A stretch of DNA of 64,000 nucleotides from assembly GCA_041163745.1 (NCBI GenBank), contig JBEAQU010000058.1:12354-76353 (forward strand), in the 5' to 3' direction. The notes under the pieces are model-generated. The model saw nothing but the letters and a program-made list of their open reading frames with translations, ran no database searches and was not told the origin of the DNA. The translations under genes were made by a program, and so were the position numbers. The stretch comes from UBA6168 sp041163745. Lineage in GTDB: Bacteria; Bacteroidota; Bacteroidia; Chitinophagales; Saprospiraceae. Numbering within the stretch: position 1 is the first letter of the stretch; every line of letters begins with the position of its first letter. This document shows positions 43,049-51,267 of this stretch, piece after piece.

Positions 43049-44362
43049 ATGAAATCCATGCTTCCGGCGGTATTCGCCGCCCTGGGCTTGTCGTTGACCG
43101 GGCAGACAAATCTTTTTCCGGAAGCCATCACTGCCGTGCCGCCGATACAGCAGGAGGTGCGGACTTTCCGTCCTTCCTTCCGCACCATGGTACAGATGTG
43201 GGGATTGTATACAACGGACATGGAAAAGTACGACGCTTCGACCGGTCGGTACGAAGCGGTGGACGACCGCCTGAACCTGCTGATCCGCCGCGCGAGGTTC
43301 GTTGTCTCCGGAACACCCTGGACGCGGTTGAAGTACACGGTGGTGTTCCATTACGACCAGATCGGCAGGGACATCCTGTCCGGTGGGGTCGGCGGACCCA
43401 ACAAGGCCGATCCGAATGTCGGGATATGGGATGCTTTTTTCCAATATCGCCTGTCAGGATCGGATGCCCTGCACCTTACCTTCGGGTGGTTCCGTCCGCA
43501 GGTACAGCGGGAGAGCATCACGTCCGGTTGGACCACCACCTCCTTTGAAAAGGCCATGTCCCAGAATTATGTCCGCAACCACCTGGTCGGTACCGGTCCG
43601 GGGCGGGCCATGGGAGTCAATCTGGGCGGACAGGTGGGGCACGGTTCCCTTCATCTCTTGTACAACGGTGGGTTGTTCAATCCGGTGAGCACCGCTTATG
43701 CGGGCGCTTCCGCCGGAGATACATACGCAGCGCTGCTGACCGGCCGGCTGTCCCTCTCGATAGGAGACCCCGAGATGCCGAAAGGATACGGCATCAGCTA
43801 TGACATAAACCAGTTCGGCCGACGGAAAGGGCTCAGCCTGGACTGGAACCTCGCCCGACAAGGGGAAACGGACCTGTTCCGTTCCTCCGCGTTATATGGT
43901 CCGGGGGTAATGCTGAACTACCGCAGATTCAACCTGGACGGCGAATGGATGTGGATGACGAGGGAAGGGGAGCGCTCGGTCGCAACCGGCGGCCCGTCCT
44001 TTGCGTTTACCAGTAAGTCGGCGACCGGTCATATCCGGGCCAGTCTGAACCTGAGGACCGGGAACAACATCTTGGAACCGGTCTGTATGGTGATGCGCTT
44101 CCGTGGCGCGATGGATGCGACGGGGCAGGCCGATGCCACCGCCGTCAAGGATGCCTACGGGGAGGAAACAACCTTCGACGCTGGTGTCAATTGGTATCTC
44201 AACGGACAGAAAGTCAAGGTCATGGTGCATTACACCTGGCACGACGGGGAGCCCGGTGCCGCCGGGGATGGCTCGCAGGCGAATATGTTCTTCTCCCAAT
44301 CCGGTGTCGGTGCCATCCATCGGGGTGATTGGTTCGGCGTCGGTGTGAACGCAGTTTTCTAG
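43049..44362 (+). CDS. Outer-membrane porin (OprO/OprP-like)
   Basis: A 437-residue protein with a signal peptide (MKSMLPAVFAALGLSLTG). The mature part is a beta-barrel pattern of alternating strands, with DDRLNLLIRRARFVVSG, VFHYDQIG, a middle block AMGVNLGGQVG and the terminal strand GDWFGVGVNAVF ending in phenylalanine, like phosphate-selective porin O/P family members. It likely lets an anion, possibly a sulfur oxyanion such as thiosulfate given its neighbours, cross the outer membrane (inference). Alternative starts at 43022 and 43025 are in frame; 43049 is preferred because a signal peptide follows and the -7 box needs a leader. Confidence 0.75.
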   Translation: MKSMLPAVFAALGLSLTGQTNLFPEAITAVPPIQQEVRTFRPSFRTMVQMWGLYTTDMEKYDASTGRYEAVDDRLNLLIRRARFVVSGTPWTRLKYTVVFHYDQIGRDILSGGVGGPNKADPNVGIWDAFFQYRLSGSDALHLTFGWFRPQVQRESITSGWTTTSFEKAMSQNYVRNHLVGTGPGRAMGVNLGGQVGHGSLHLLYNGGLFNPVSTAYAGASAGDTYAALLTGRLSLSIGDPEMPKGYGISYDINQFGRRKGLSLDWNLARQGETDLFRSSALYGPGVMLNYRRFNLDGEWMWMTREGERSVATGGPSFAFTSKSATGHIRASLNLRTGNNILEPVCMVMRFRGAMDATGQADATAVKDAYGEETTFDAGVNWYLNGQKVKVMVHYTWHDGEPGAAGDGSQANMFFSQSGVGAIHRGDWFGVGVNAVF

Positions 44363-44431
44363 GCACGGCAGCAACCACTGCCGGTTCAGATGGTACAGTC
44401 GCTTACCCAGGCGGCCACAACAGCGAAATAC

Positions 44432-45055
44432 ATGAAAAAATCCCTCCTTCACCCTTTGTTGGTCTTCCTGGCCATCGGCCTCGCCAGTTGCGCCCGTCCC
44501 GGTGCCGCTGACACATTGGACGCGACGACTTCCCGTTCTTTGATGGAAGCCGGCGGCCGGATCACCGCCGAAAGTTTCGCCCTCCTAAGCAGTCGGCTCA
44601 AGGCTGCGCTTGATACGGCGGGGGTGACCGGGGCGCTGACCTATTGCCACGCGGCGGCATCCCCGCTGACGGACAGCCTCTCCGCGGTGTACGGGGCCAC
44701 CGTCCGTCGGACCAGCCTGGCTTATCGCAACCGCAGCAATGCTCCCACCGGCTGGGAAACCGCCCAGCTGGAGACCTATCGTCAACAAGAGGAAGAAGGC
44801 ACGGACCTTTCCCCCCTGTTGGTACGGTTGGACGACCACCACGTCGGCTACGCCGCACCCATCCTGACCATGCCGCTCTGCCTGCAATGCCATGGCATCG
44901 TCGGGGAAGACGTGACGGAAGCGGACTATGCGGTGGTGCGTACCTTTTATCCGGAGGACAAGGCCGTCGGCTTCCGCGCCGGGCAACTGCGGGGTATGTG
45001 GAGCATCACTTTCGATCTCACCAAAAACACATCACATCAAAAGCGCAAGACATGA
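44432..45055 (+). CDS. DUF3365 haem-binding lipoprotein
   Basis: A 207-residue lipoprotein (lipobox IGLASC, Cys20). The Tll0287-like/DUF3365 domain (about 40-200) carries one c-type haem motif CLQCH at residues 150-154, with YCHAAA (71-76) near the N-terminal part of the domain. Such proteins bind haem c in the periplasm and may sense or transfer electrons. It follows the porin gene by 69 bp and overlaps the rhodanese gene by 4 bp (ATGA), so the redox protein and rhodanese are made together. Confidence 0.85.
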   Translation: MKKSLLHPLLVFLAIGLASCARPGAADTLDATTSRSLMEAGGRITAESFALLSSRLKAALDTAGVTGALTYCHAAASPLTDSLSAVYGATVRRTSLAYRNRSNAPTGWETAQLETYRQQEEEGTDLSPLLVRLDDHHVGYAAPILTMPLCLQCHGIVGEDVTEADYAVVRTFYPEDKAVGFRAGQLRGMWSITFDLTKNTSHQKRKT

Positions 45056-45465
45056 AAAAGAACATTCTCCTATTGGCATTCGCGATGGCAGGCCTGTCGG
45101 CCTGCCAATCCCAGGACAGCCGTCCAAGCACGTCCGAGTCTGCTGCCGCCACAACACCGTCGAAGCCGCATGAGGACCTGAACGTGGCAGCCTTCCGAGA
45201 GAAAATGAAGGAACCGGGCATCGTGCTCCTGGATGTACGGACGCCGGCGGAAACGGCGGCCGGTAAGATCGAGGGCGCCGTGGAACTGGATTTTTACGAC
45301 CCGGATTTCGCCGGTAAAGTGGCCGGGCTGGACAAGGACAAGACTTACCTGGTCTATTGCCGTTCCGGCAACCGCAGCGGCAAGGCATGCCGGTTGATGA
45401 AACAACAGGGGTTCGGACACCTGTACAATCTGGAAGGGGGCTACCTCGCCTGGTCCGCAGAATAA
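45052..45465 (+). CDS. Single-domain rhodanese lipoprotein
   Basis: A 137-residue lipoprotein (lipobox GLSAC, Cys18) with a rhodanese domain at about 42-137. The active-site loop is YCRSGNRSG with catalytic C103 and arginines expected to bind a sulfur substrate; LYNLEGGYLAW is the terminal rhodanese motif. It would carry persulfide sulfur in the periplasm, next to the haem protein. Start ATG at 45052 overlaps the DUF3365 stop. Confidence 0.9.
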   Translation: MKKNILLLAFAMAGLSACQSQDSRPSTSESAAATTPSKPHEDLNVAAFREKMKEPGIVLLDVRTPAETAAGKIEGAVELDFYDPDFAGKVAGLDKDKTYLVYCRSGNRSGKACRLMKQQGFGHLYNLEGGYLAWSAE

Positions 45466-45652
45466 TGCCCCCCTTTTTCGGACGGTCGTCGAGGAACAGG
45501 CTTCCGCTGACTGCCCGAAAACGTTCACCGGGCCGGCTGGCCGAAACCGGTAGTAAACGAAATGACGGAACATTCGCGGAAGCGTTATGGAATGGCCGGG
45601 GGGAAACATTTGCCATTGTAAATAATTGTCTAATAATCACAAAGAAAAGGAT

Positions 45653-46222
45653 ATGTCAATCATTCAGGTTTTGGAGGGTCCCTGGCATTGGAGTGTGGCG
45701 GGCGTGTTGTTGGGCCTGACCGTCCCGCTGTTGCTGGTCATGGGCAACAAGTCATTCGGTATATCCGGAAACCTACGCCACATCTGCGCCGCCTGTTTTC
45801 CGGGAAACATCCCTTTTTTCCGATACAACTGGCGGAAGGAGATGTGGAACCTGTTTTTTGCGGGTGGCATCCTGTTGGGTGGTGCCCTGGCTGCGATGTT
45901 CCTGCATGACCCCAACGAGGTGGTTGTCGCCCCGGACATCAAGGCATATCTTTCGGCTTACGGGATTACGGATTATTCCGAATTGATTCCGAGGCAATTG
46001 TTCGGATGGGACAATGTGCTCTCCTTGCGGGGTTTGTTTTTCTTCGTAGTGGGCGGATTCCTGATCGGGTTCGGCACCCGGTACGCAGGTGGCTGTACCA
46101 GTGGCCATGCTATCAACGGCCTTGCCCAGCTGCAGTGGCCGTCGCTGGTTGCGACCGTCTGTTTCATGATCGGTGGATTTATTTCCGCCAATTTTCTGGT
46201 ACCCATCCTGTTAAAACTATAA
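45653..46222 (+). CDS. YeeE/YedE-family sulfur transporter, first half
   Basis: A 189-residue membrane protein with about five membrane segments. It has the conserved YeeE cysteine motif GGCTSGHA (C148) and a further CAAC pair at 45 and 48. In the thiosulfate transporter YeeE conserved cysteines hand thiosulfate through the membrane. Here the transporter is split into two genes, with the second 12 bp downstream. The ATG at 45653 is preferred over the frame start 45626. It follows the rhodanese gene after 187 bp. Confidence 0.85.
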   Translation: MSIIQVLEGPWHWSVAGVLLGLTVPLLLVMGNKSFGISGNLRHICAACFPGNIPFFRYNWRKEMWNLFFAGGILLGGALAAMFLHDPNEVVVAPDIKAYLSAYGITDYSELIPRQLFGWDNVLSLRGLFFFVVGGFLIGFGTRYAGGCTSGHAINGLAQLQWPSLVATVCFMIGGFISANFLVPILLKL

Positions 46223-46234
46223 AAACCGATTCTC

Positions 46235-46768
46235 ATGTCAATGACGAAGAACAGAGAAGCCCTCCGGGAAATCCGCCTTGCGGAAGCGGATTACGAGGTT
46301 CGCGATCCGAAGTTCATCCTGCCTTTCTCGGATTCGGAGGAGGTCCGGGAACCATGGACCGCAAATATAAAATACCTGTTGTCGGGTACGGTGTTCGGGA
46401 TCATCATGGTCAAATCGGAGGTGTTGTCCTGGTTCCGGATCCAGGAGATGTTCCGACTGCAGTCGTTCCATATGTACGGGGTCATCGGTATGGCGGTGGT
46501 CACGGCCATGCTGTCAGTTCTCCTGTTGAAGAAATTCCGGGTGAAGACATGGAAAGGGGAACCGATCATCTATGACAAAAAACGATTCAACATGGGGCAG
46601 ATTTACGGCGGGCTGATCTTCGGACTCGGTTGGGCCATCACGGGGGCCTGTCCGGGGCCGTTGCTTGCCCAAATCGGAAGCGGAGCCACGGCCATCTTCA
46701 TCACCTTCCTGAGTGCGGTGGCTGGGACTTGGGTATTCGGACGGGTTCGTGAAAAGTTGCCTGTCTGA
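46235..46768 (+). CDS. YeeE/YedE-family sulfur transporter, second half
   Basis: A 177-residue membrane protein with a charged N-terminal tail (about 40 residues) and about four membrane segments. The cysteine motif ITGACPGP (C139) is the second-half YeeE signature. With the preceding gene it should form one pseudo-symmetrical transporter for thiosulfate or a related sulfur compound in the inner membrane. The last gene of the operon; a structured region and then the regulator gene follow. Confidence 0.85.
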   Translation: MSMTKNREALREIRLAEADYEVRDPKFILPFSDSEEVREPWTANIKYLLSGTVFGIIMVKSEVLSWFRIQEMFRLQSFHMYGVIGMAVVTAMLSVLLLKKFRVKTWKGEPIIYDKKRFNMGQIYGGLIFGLGWAITGACPGPLLAQIGSGATAIFITFLSAVAGTWVFGRVREKLPV

Positions 46769-46799
46769 GCATACGTTCCCGTGGCGTAGGACTGCACCT

Positions 46800-46928
46800 G
46801 GAGGAGAGCCTGGCCGTCCTCGGCAGAGGTGATTCTCCTTGCGAGGAAAAAGTTCAGCCGCTACTGTCTGTGTATTGACCGGAAGGCAGCTGAACAATGC
46901 CCGAATGGGCGTAGATTAGCCACCCTCC
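46800..46928 (+). ncRNA. Candidate structured RNA between the transporter and regulator genes
   Basis: Within 129 bp are nested complementary pairs: GGAGG/CCTCC (46800-46804 with 46924-46928), CCTCG/CGAGG (46818-46822 with 46842-46846), GTTCAGC/GCTGAAC (46852-46858 with 46889-46895) and GCCC/GGGC around GAAT (46899-46910). Pieces such as AGGTG, GCTACTGT, GGAAGGC and TTAGCCA occur in the order seen in cobalamin riboswitches, but the core is not intact. It could be a riboswitch remnant or another structured leader for the regulator gene. Confidence 0.25.
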
Positions 46929-47083
46929 GCACCCCCAAATCGCCGGATGCACCTCCCGGTTACCAGCGGAGTGCTTCCTGGAACCGGTGAAGCGGATGAA
47001 AAGGACGACTCGGCAGAAAACAGGCCGGGGTGCCGGCCGATTCTACGGGCATCGAAGCAGGGATGTGCCAAACCGCATGTTGT

Positions 47084-47719
47084 ATGAATGAGAAAAAATT
47101 CCGTCCAGGATCTTTTCCGGATTTCGAGCCGAAGCTGGTCGAGGAGATTGAAAAGGACGGCACCCTGAGAAGACTGGAACCGGGAGAGGAATTGATTCGT
47201 CCGGGAAATTACATCCGGTTCGTCCCCTTGGTCCTGCAAGGCAGCTTGAAGATCCTGCGGCAGGATGCCGATGGGAAGGAAACATTCCTTTATTTCCTTA
47301 CCAAGGGGGACACCTGCGCCATGTCCTTGTCCTGTTGCACCTCCAATCGGCCCAGTACGGTTCGGGCGGTTGCGGAGGAGGAGACGGAACTGGTGTTGCT
47401 GCCGGTGGACCGGCTGGATACCTGGCTGCCTTTGTTCCCTTCTTGGAAGACATTCATTTTCCAGGCTTACCAGCGGCGGTTCGACGATATGTTGGAGGCG
47501 GTGGACAGCCTGGCGTTCCGTCGGATGGACGAGCGTATCTGGCGCTTGTTGAAGAAGAAAGCGGCGCTGCAGGACAGAAGGTATGTCTATGCCACACATC
47601 AGGAATTGGCGGACGAACTGAGCACCTCCCGGGAGGTCGTCACCCGTCTGTTGAAAAAACTGGAAGGCATGGGAAAAATAAAGACCCACCGCAACCGAAT
47701 CGAACTGCTGGCCAAATAA
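47084..47719 (+). CDS. Crp/Fnr-family transcriptional regulator with cysteine cluster
   Basis: A 211-residue regulator: cyclic-nucleotide-binding-like domain (about 1-130), a long dimer helix and a winged helix-turn-helix (about 165-211; THQELADELSTSREVVTRLLKKLEGMG). Instead of a classical cAMP-binding signature it carries GDTCAMSLSCC with cysteines at 78, 84 and 85, a motif seen in Bacteroidota regulators near sulfur genes, from memory. Persulfide or redox sensing is a plausible inference. Crp-like sites precede the porin operon and the MBL-rhodanese gene. The ATG at 47084 is chosen; earlier in-frame ATGs (47030, 47063) add cysteine-containing residues without domain similarity. Confidence 0.85.
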   Translation: MNEKKFRPGSFPDFEPKLVEEIEKDGTLRRLEPGEELIRPGNYIRFVPLVLQGSLKILRQDADGKETFLYFLTKGDTCAMSLSCCTSNRPSTVRAVAEEETELVLLPVDRLDTWLPLFPSWKTFIFQAYQRRFDDMLEAVDSLAFRRMDERIWRLLKKKAALQDRRYVYATHQELADELSTSREVVTRLLKKLEGMGKIKTHRNRIELLAK

Positions 47720-47727
47720 TTTCGTTC

Positions 47728-47743
47728 TGTGATGTAGGTAACG
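47728..47743 (+). promoter_or_regulatory. Crp/Fnr-like operator upstream of the MBL-rhodanese gene
   Basis: TGTGA-TGTAGG-TAACG has a perfect left half and a partial right half (8 of 10). Its centre (47735.5) is 30.5 bp upstream of the -7-like box at 47766, the same spacing as at the porin operon within 1 bp. Confidence 0.5.
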
Positions 47744-47765
47744 GAATAAATGGGTGGTAGCGGTG

Positions 47766-47773
47766 CATTTTTG
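47766..47773 (+). promoter_or_regulatory. -7-like box of the MBL-rhodanese gene (CATTTTTG)
   Basis: One mismatch from TAnnTTTG, 41 bp before the start codon at 47815. Confidence 0.45.
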
Positions 47774-47814
47774 CAGAACCAAATCCATATTTTGTCATCT
47801 TAAAAAGTCAATAC

Positions 47815-49257
47815 ATGAAAATCGAACAAATCTATACCGGCTGCCTGGCACAAGGTGCTTATTATATAGAGAGTAACGGCGAGGCGGTCGTGATCGACCC
47901 TTTGCGGGAGGTCCAGCCTTATATCGACCGGGCGGAGCAGGACGGGGCGAAGGTCAAATATGTGCTGGAGACGCATTTTCATGCGGACTTCGTATCCGGC
48001 CATATAGACCTGGCCAAGAAGACCGGTGCGACCATTGTTTACGGTCCGAATGCCAAGACAGGATTCGAGGCCCACATAGCGCAAGACGGAGAGGAGTTGA
48101 AGGTCGGCAAGCTCACGGTCAAGGTCCTGCATACCCCCGGACATACCATGGAAAGCACTTGCTATCTGCTGCGGGATGAGAATGGCAAAGACACGGCGGT
48201 CTTCACCGGTGACACCTTGTTCATCGGTGATGTCGGTCGGCCCGACCTGGCACAGAAGTCGGATCTGACCATGGCCGACCTGGCCGGCCATCTTTACCAC
48301 AGCCTCCGCAACAAGCTGATGACGCTGGCGGACGAAGTGACGGTGTATCCGGCACACGGAGCCGGCTCAGCCTGCGGCAAGAACATGTCCAAAGAAACGG
48401 TTTCCACCATCGGCGCCCAGAAAGCGACGAACTATGCGCTCCGCGCGGACATGTCCCGGGAGGAATTCATCGCCGAGGTGACCGAAGGGCTTCTCGCTCC
48501 GCCGAAGTACTTCCCCGAGAACGTCCGCCTGAACAAGGAAGGATATACCAGTTTCGATGCCGTCATGCAACGCGGTGCGCAGGCCTTGTCTCCCCGGGCC
48601 TTCGAGGAAGCCGCCAACGCGACGGGCGCCCTGCTGCTGGATGTCCGGCCGGAGTCGGAATTTGCGGCCGGTTTCATCCCGAACTCCATCAACATCGGCT
48701 TGGGTGGCCAGTTCGCCCCTTGGGTAGGAGCCATGATCGCCGATGTGAACCAGGAAATCCTGTTGGTCGTGCCGGACGGCAAGGAGAAGGAAACCATCAC
48801 CCGCTTGTCCCGCGTAGGTTTCGACAATGTCATCGGTTACCTGGAGGGCGGTATCGAAGCATGGAAGGCCGCCGGTATGGAGACGGATACCATCATTTCG
48901 ATCACAGCGGACGAATTCGCCGAGCAGGTGAAGGGATATGCCCCGGACCATATCATCGATGTTCGCAAACCCGGGGAGTTTGCCGCCGAACACGTCCAGG
49001 ACGCCAGCAGCATGCCGCTGGATTTCTTCAATGATTACATGGGAGACCTGGACAAGGAGAAGACCTATTTCGTCCATTGCCAAGGGGGCTACCGTTCCAT
49101 GATCGCCGCTTCCATCCTGAAAGCCCGCGGCTTTGAGCAAATCATAGACATCAAGGGTGGTTTCAAGGCCATTCAGGCCAGCGGCAAGTTCGAGCTGACG
49201 GATTACGTATGCCCGAACACAATCAAGCGTCAGAAGGCGAAGGAAGTTTCCGCATGA
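47815..49257 (+). CDS. Metallo-beta-lactamase (persulfide-dioxygenase-like) protein fused to two rhodanese domains
   Basis: A 480-residue cytoplasmic protein. The N-terminal domain (about 1-240) has H54-F-H56-A-D58 and H63, a THTPGH-like histidine and GDTLFIGDVGRPDL, the iron site of ETHE1-like persulfide dioxygenases that oxidise glutathione persulfide to sulfite. Two rhodanese domains follow (about 265-355 and 375-468). The first has aspartate D321 where the catalytic cysteine would be (VVPDGKE), so it is probably structural; the second has C422 in HCQGGYRS and should be active. It is the last gene of the sulfur module and has its own Crp-like promoter. Confidence 0.9.
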   Translation: MKIEQIYTGCLAQGAYYIESNGEAVVIDPLREVQPYIDRAEQDGAKVKYVLETHFHADFVSGHIDLAKKTGATIVYGPNAKTGFEAHIAQDGEELKVGKLTVKVLHTPGHTMESTCYLLRDENGKDTAVFTGDTLFIGDVGRPDLAQKSDLTMADLAGHLYHSLRNKLMTLADEVTVYPAHGAGSACGKNMSKETVSTIGAQKATNYALRADMSREEFIAEVTEGLLAPPKYFPENVRLNKEGYTSFDAVMQRGAQALSPRAFEEAANATGALLLDVRPESEFAAGFIPNSINIGLGGQFAPWVGAMIADVNQEILLVVPDGKEKETITRLSRVGFDNVIGYLEGGIEAWKAAGMETDTIISITADEFAEQVKGYAPDHIIDVRKPGEFAAEHVQDASSMPLDFFNDYMGDLDKEKTYFVHCQGGYRSMIAASILKARGFEQIIDIKGGFKAIQASGKFELTDYVCPNTIKRQKAKEVSA

Positions 49258-49383
49258 CGCGCCGAACTATTTTTTCGGGGCATATGTTCAAATAGCATAT
49301 TCCCACTTGTAAAAGACAGCCGGCCCGATTGGGCGGCGATGATTCAGATCATTGTTTTCATTTGGTTTTTTGGGGTTAATTCA

Positions 49384-49409
49384 GGGCAGCTTCGGCTGCC
49401 CTTTTTTTT
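49384..49409 (+). terminator. Intrinsic terminator after the MBL-rhodanese gene
   Basis: Stem GGGCAGC/GCTGCCC (7 bp), loop TTCG, then eight T (49402-49409). It lies 127 bp after the stop codon. A mobile element is inserted in the T-tract. Confidence 0.85.
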
Positions 49410-49633
49410 AGGCGTAAACCAAATTGTCGGATGGCATATGGTTAGGAGACCAGCTTTCCCCGCGAGCGATTCCTATATCTCTTCAACACCCGTGCCCAGC
49501 ACCGCCCGCGCCTCTCCGCGAAGCGGGGAGCAAAAAATCCGCTTCCAACGAATCCGCCATGCCGTCACCGCATCGGCCATGACATGGCGCATCAACTCAA
49601 ATCAAAGCCGAAGCGACAATTTGGTTCGCGCCC
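49409..49633 (-). mobile_element. MITE-like element, copy B (225 bp), opposite orientation to copies A and C
   Basis: The inverted ends are GGCGTAAACCAAATTGTCGG at the left and, inverted, GGGCGCGAACCAAATTGTCG at the right. CTTTTTTT occurs directly on both sides (49401-49408 and 49634-49641), an 8-bp target duplication taken from the terminator's C-T run. Only the left and right arms are present, joined without the middle cassette, so this is the smallest form of the family. It holds one CGCGAAGCGGGG hairpin. Confidence 0.8.
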
Positions 49634-49688
49634 CTTTTTTTGTTTCTGCCCCCTTCCCTTCGGTTGCCAGGCCGGATTCCGGTATCGG

Positions 49689-51230
49689 CTACTCCTTCCC
49701 TTTTTCGGGAGGTTCCGCCACTTTGCCCGTCACCACGAGCAATTGGCAGCCGTCCCAACTGTACAAAGAGCGATAGCGATAGGTGGTGTCCAGCGCATTC
49801 CACACCTGCTTTTCACAAACCATCAAGGTGTCTCCCGGTTGGAAGGCCAGGGGACCTTCTCCCATGGTGGAAGGGTTCCGGTCTATGTCGAAGAGGGGAT
49901 GGTACCGGATGCGGGCACCCGCGCGGTTGAACAGTCGGGCATAAAACACCACATGCGAATTGTAATGGGCATGTACGATGGTGTAGTCTCTGACTCCGGG
50001 GACCTGCCGCATGAAATCCCGGTATTTCAACTCATGCCAATCCCAGGCTGGATGCTGCTCCCGGTAACTTCTTTCGACGATGGCGCGGTAGGGTTGGAAG
50101 AACAGGGCGAAAGCCAGGAGGACACCTGCCGACCAGGACTTCTTGCTGGGACGGCTTTCGGAAAAAAGGGTGGAGAGCCCGATGGCGACCAGGAAGGCCA
50201 ACAAGGGGTATGCCGGTGCCATATACCACATGATTCGGGTGCTGGCCGCGGATATCACGCCGAGGAAAGAAACGACCACCACCGTGAGCAGCAGGGTCAG
50301 GTCCCGCACCAGCCCTCCCTGCTGCCAGCAGGCGATCCAGGCCAGGGGCAGGAACAGGATCCATGGTTGGAACTGTTCCCGCCACAGCCACTCGAGGTAA
50401 TGGAACCAGGGGTGGTTGTGTCCCCCTTGAGCGACCAGGAACCTGCCGCCGACCTCATTGTCCATTACAGCCGCCAGATAGCCCGGATTAGCTATTTCAC
50501 GGCCTATGTAAAACAAGGCCGGCGGAAGCAGGGCCAATCCGGCGGCGAGCCAGGTTGCCGGCCGACGAAGCAGGTGCAGCATGGCCGCCGGACCCTTCGG
50601 ACCGTCCGGCAAGCCCCGTAGCAGGAGAAACAACACCAGTCCCGGTAGGAACAGGAATCCGGCGATGCCTTTGGTCAGGCCAGCCATGCCGATGCCGGCA
50701 GCCGTCAGGAACAGCCATCGCCGGCTGGCTGGACTTCTCCAGGAACGCCACCATTGGAAAAAACAGAGGAGGTAGCAGGTCTCCCACAGGGTCAGCAAGG
50801 CATCGAAATCGCCGGACCGTGCCACATGCGCCCCGACATATCCCTTGGTACACAGCAGGACCATGCCGGCCAACAAACCGGTAAGGGGTTGCCGCAAAAC
50901 CCGGGCGCCGGACCAGACCAACAGGATGACGGTCGCAAGGGCGGCCAAGGCGGAAGGCAGCCGGAGCGCCAGCTCCCCATCCCCTAATAATTTCAGGAAC
51001 AAAACCTGACACCAAATCAGGAAGGGCGGTTTGGTACCCCACATCTCAGGCGACCCTTCGTAATGCGTCACCAGCCAGTTGCCGTTCTCCGCCATATCCA
51101 GGGCATTGACCCCGCGGCGTGCCTCGTCCCACAAACGCAGCGACATATGGTCCAGGTGATGGAACAAGGGAAAATAACAGAACAGCGCGAACAGACCCGC
51201 CAGGACCCAGGCAGCGGCAGACTTCTTCAT
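49689..51230 (-). CDS. GT39/ArnT-like glycosyltransferase
   Basis: A 513-residue inner-membrane protein with about eleven membrane segments. The first periplasmic loop has the RLWDEARRGVNALDM motif with the catalytic acidic residue expected of ArnT/PMT_2 enzymes, followed by MWGTKPPFLIW, another family block. It should transfer a sugar from a polyprenyl phosphate to lipid A, a glycan or protein on the periplasmic side. The start at 51230 (MKKSAAAW) is chosen; the frame continues upstream into the methyltransferase gene. A methyltransferase gene lies 37 bp upstream on the same strand. Confidence 0.85.
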   Translation of the reverse strand: MKKSAAAWVLAGLFALFCYFPLFHHLDHMSLRLWDEARRGVNALDMAENGNWLVTHYEGSPEMWGTKPPFLIWCQVLFLKLLGDGELALRLPSALAALATVILLVWSGARVLRQPLTGLLAGMVLLCTKGYVGAHVARSGDFDALLTLWETCYLLCFFQWWRSWRSPASRRWLFLTAAGIGMAGLTKGIAGFLFLPGLVLFLLLRGLPDGPKGPAAMLHLLRRPATWLAAGLALLPPALFYIGREIANPGYLAAVMDNEVGGRFLVAQGGHNHPWFHYLEWLWREQFQPWILFLPLAWIACWQQGGLVRDLTLLLTVVVVSFLGVISAASTRIMWYMAPAYPLLAFLVAIGLSTLFSESRPSKKSWSAGVLLAFALFFQPYRAIVERSYREQHPAWDWHELKYRDFMRQVPGVRDYTIVHAHYNSHVVFYARLFNRAGARIRYHPLFDIDRNPSTMGEGPLAFQPGDTLMVCEKQVWNALDTTYRYRSLYSWDGCQLLVVTGKVAEPPEKGKE

Positions 51231-51267
51231 GATGTCGATTTGTAAAAAAGGACTGCGTAAGGATGTG

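Noticed and set aside
46876..46895. CCGGAAGG with CAGC, reminiscent of the SRP RNA tetraloop region
   Set aside because: The symmetric internal loops (AGCAGC and CAGG) of SRP RNA are missing and the flanks do not pair as required.
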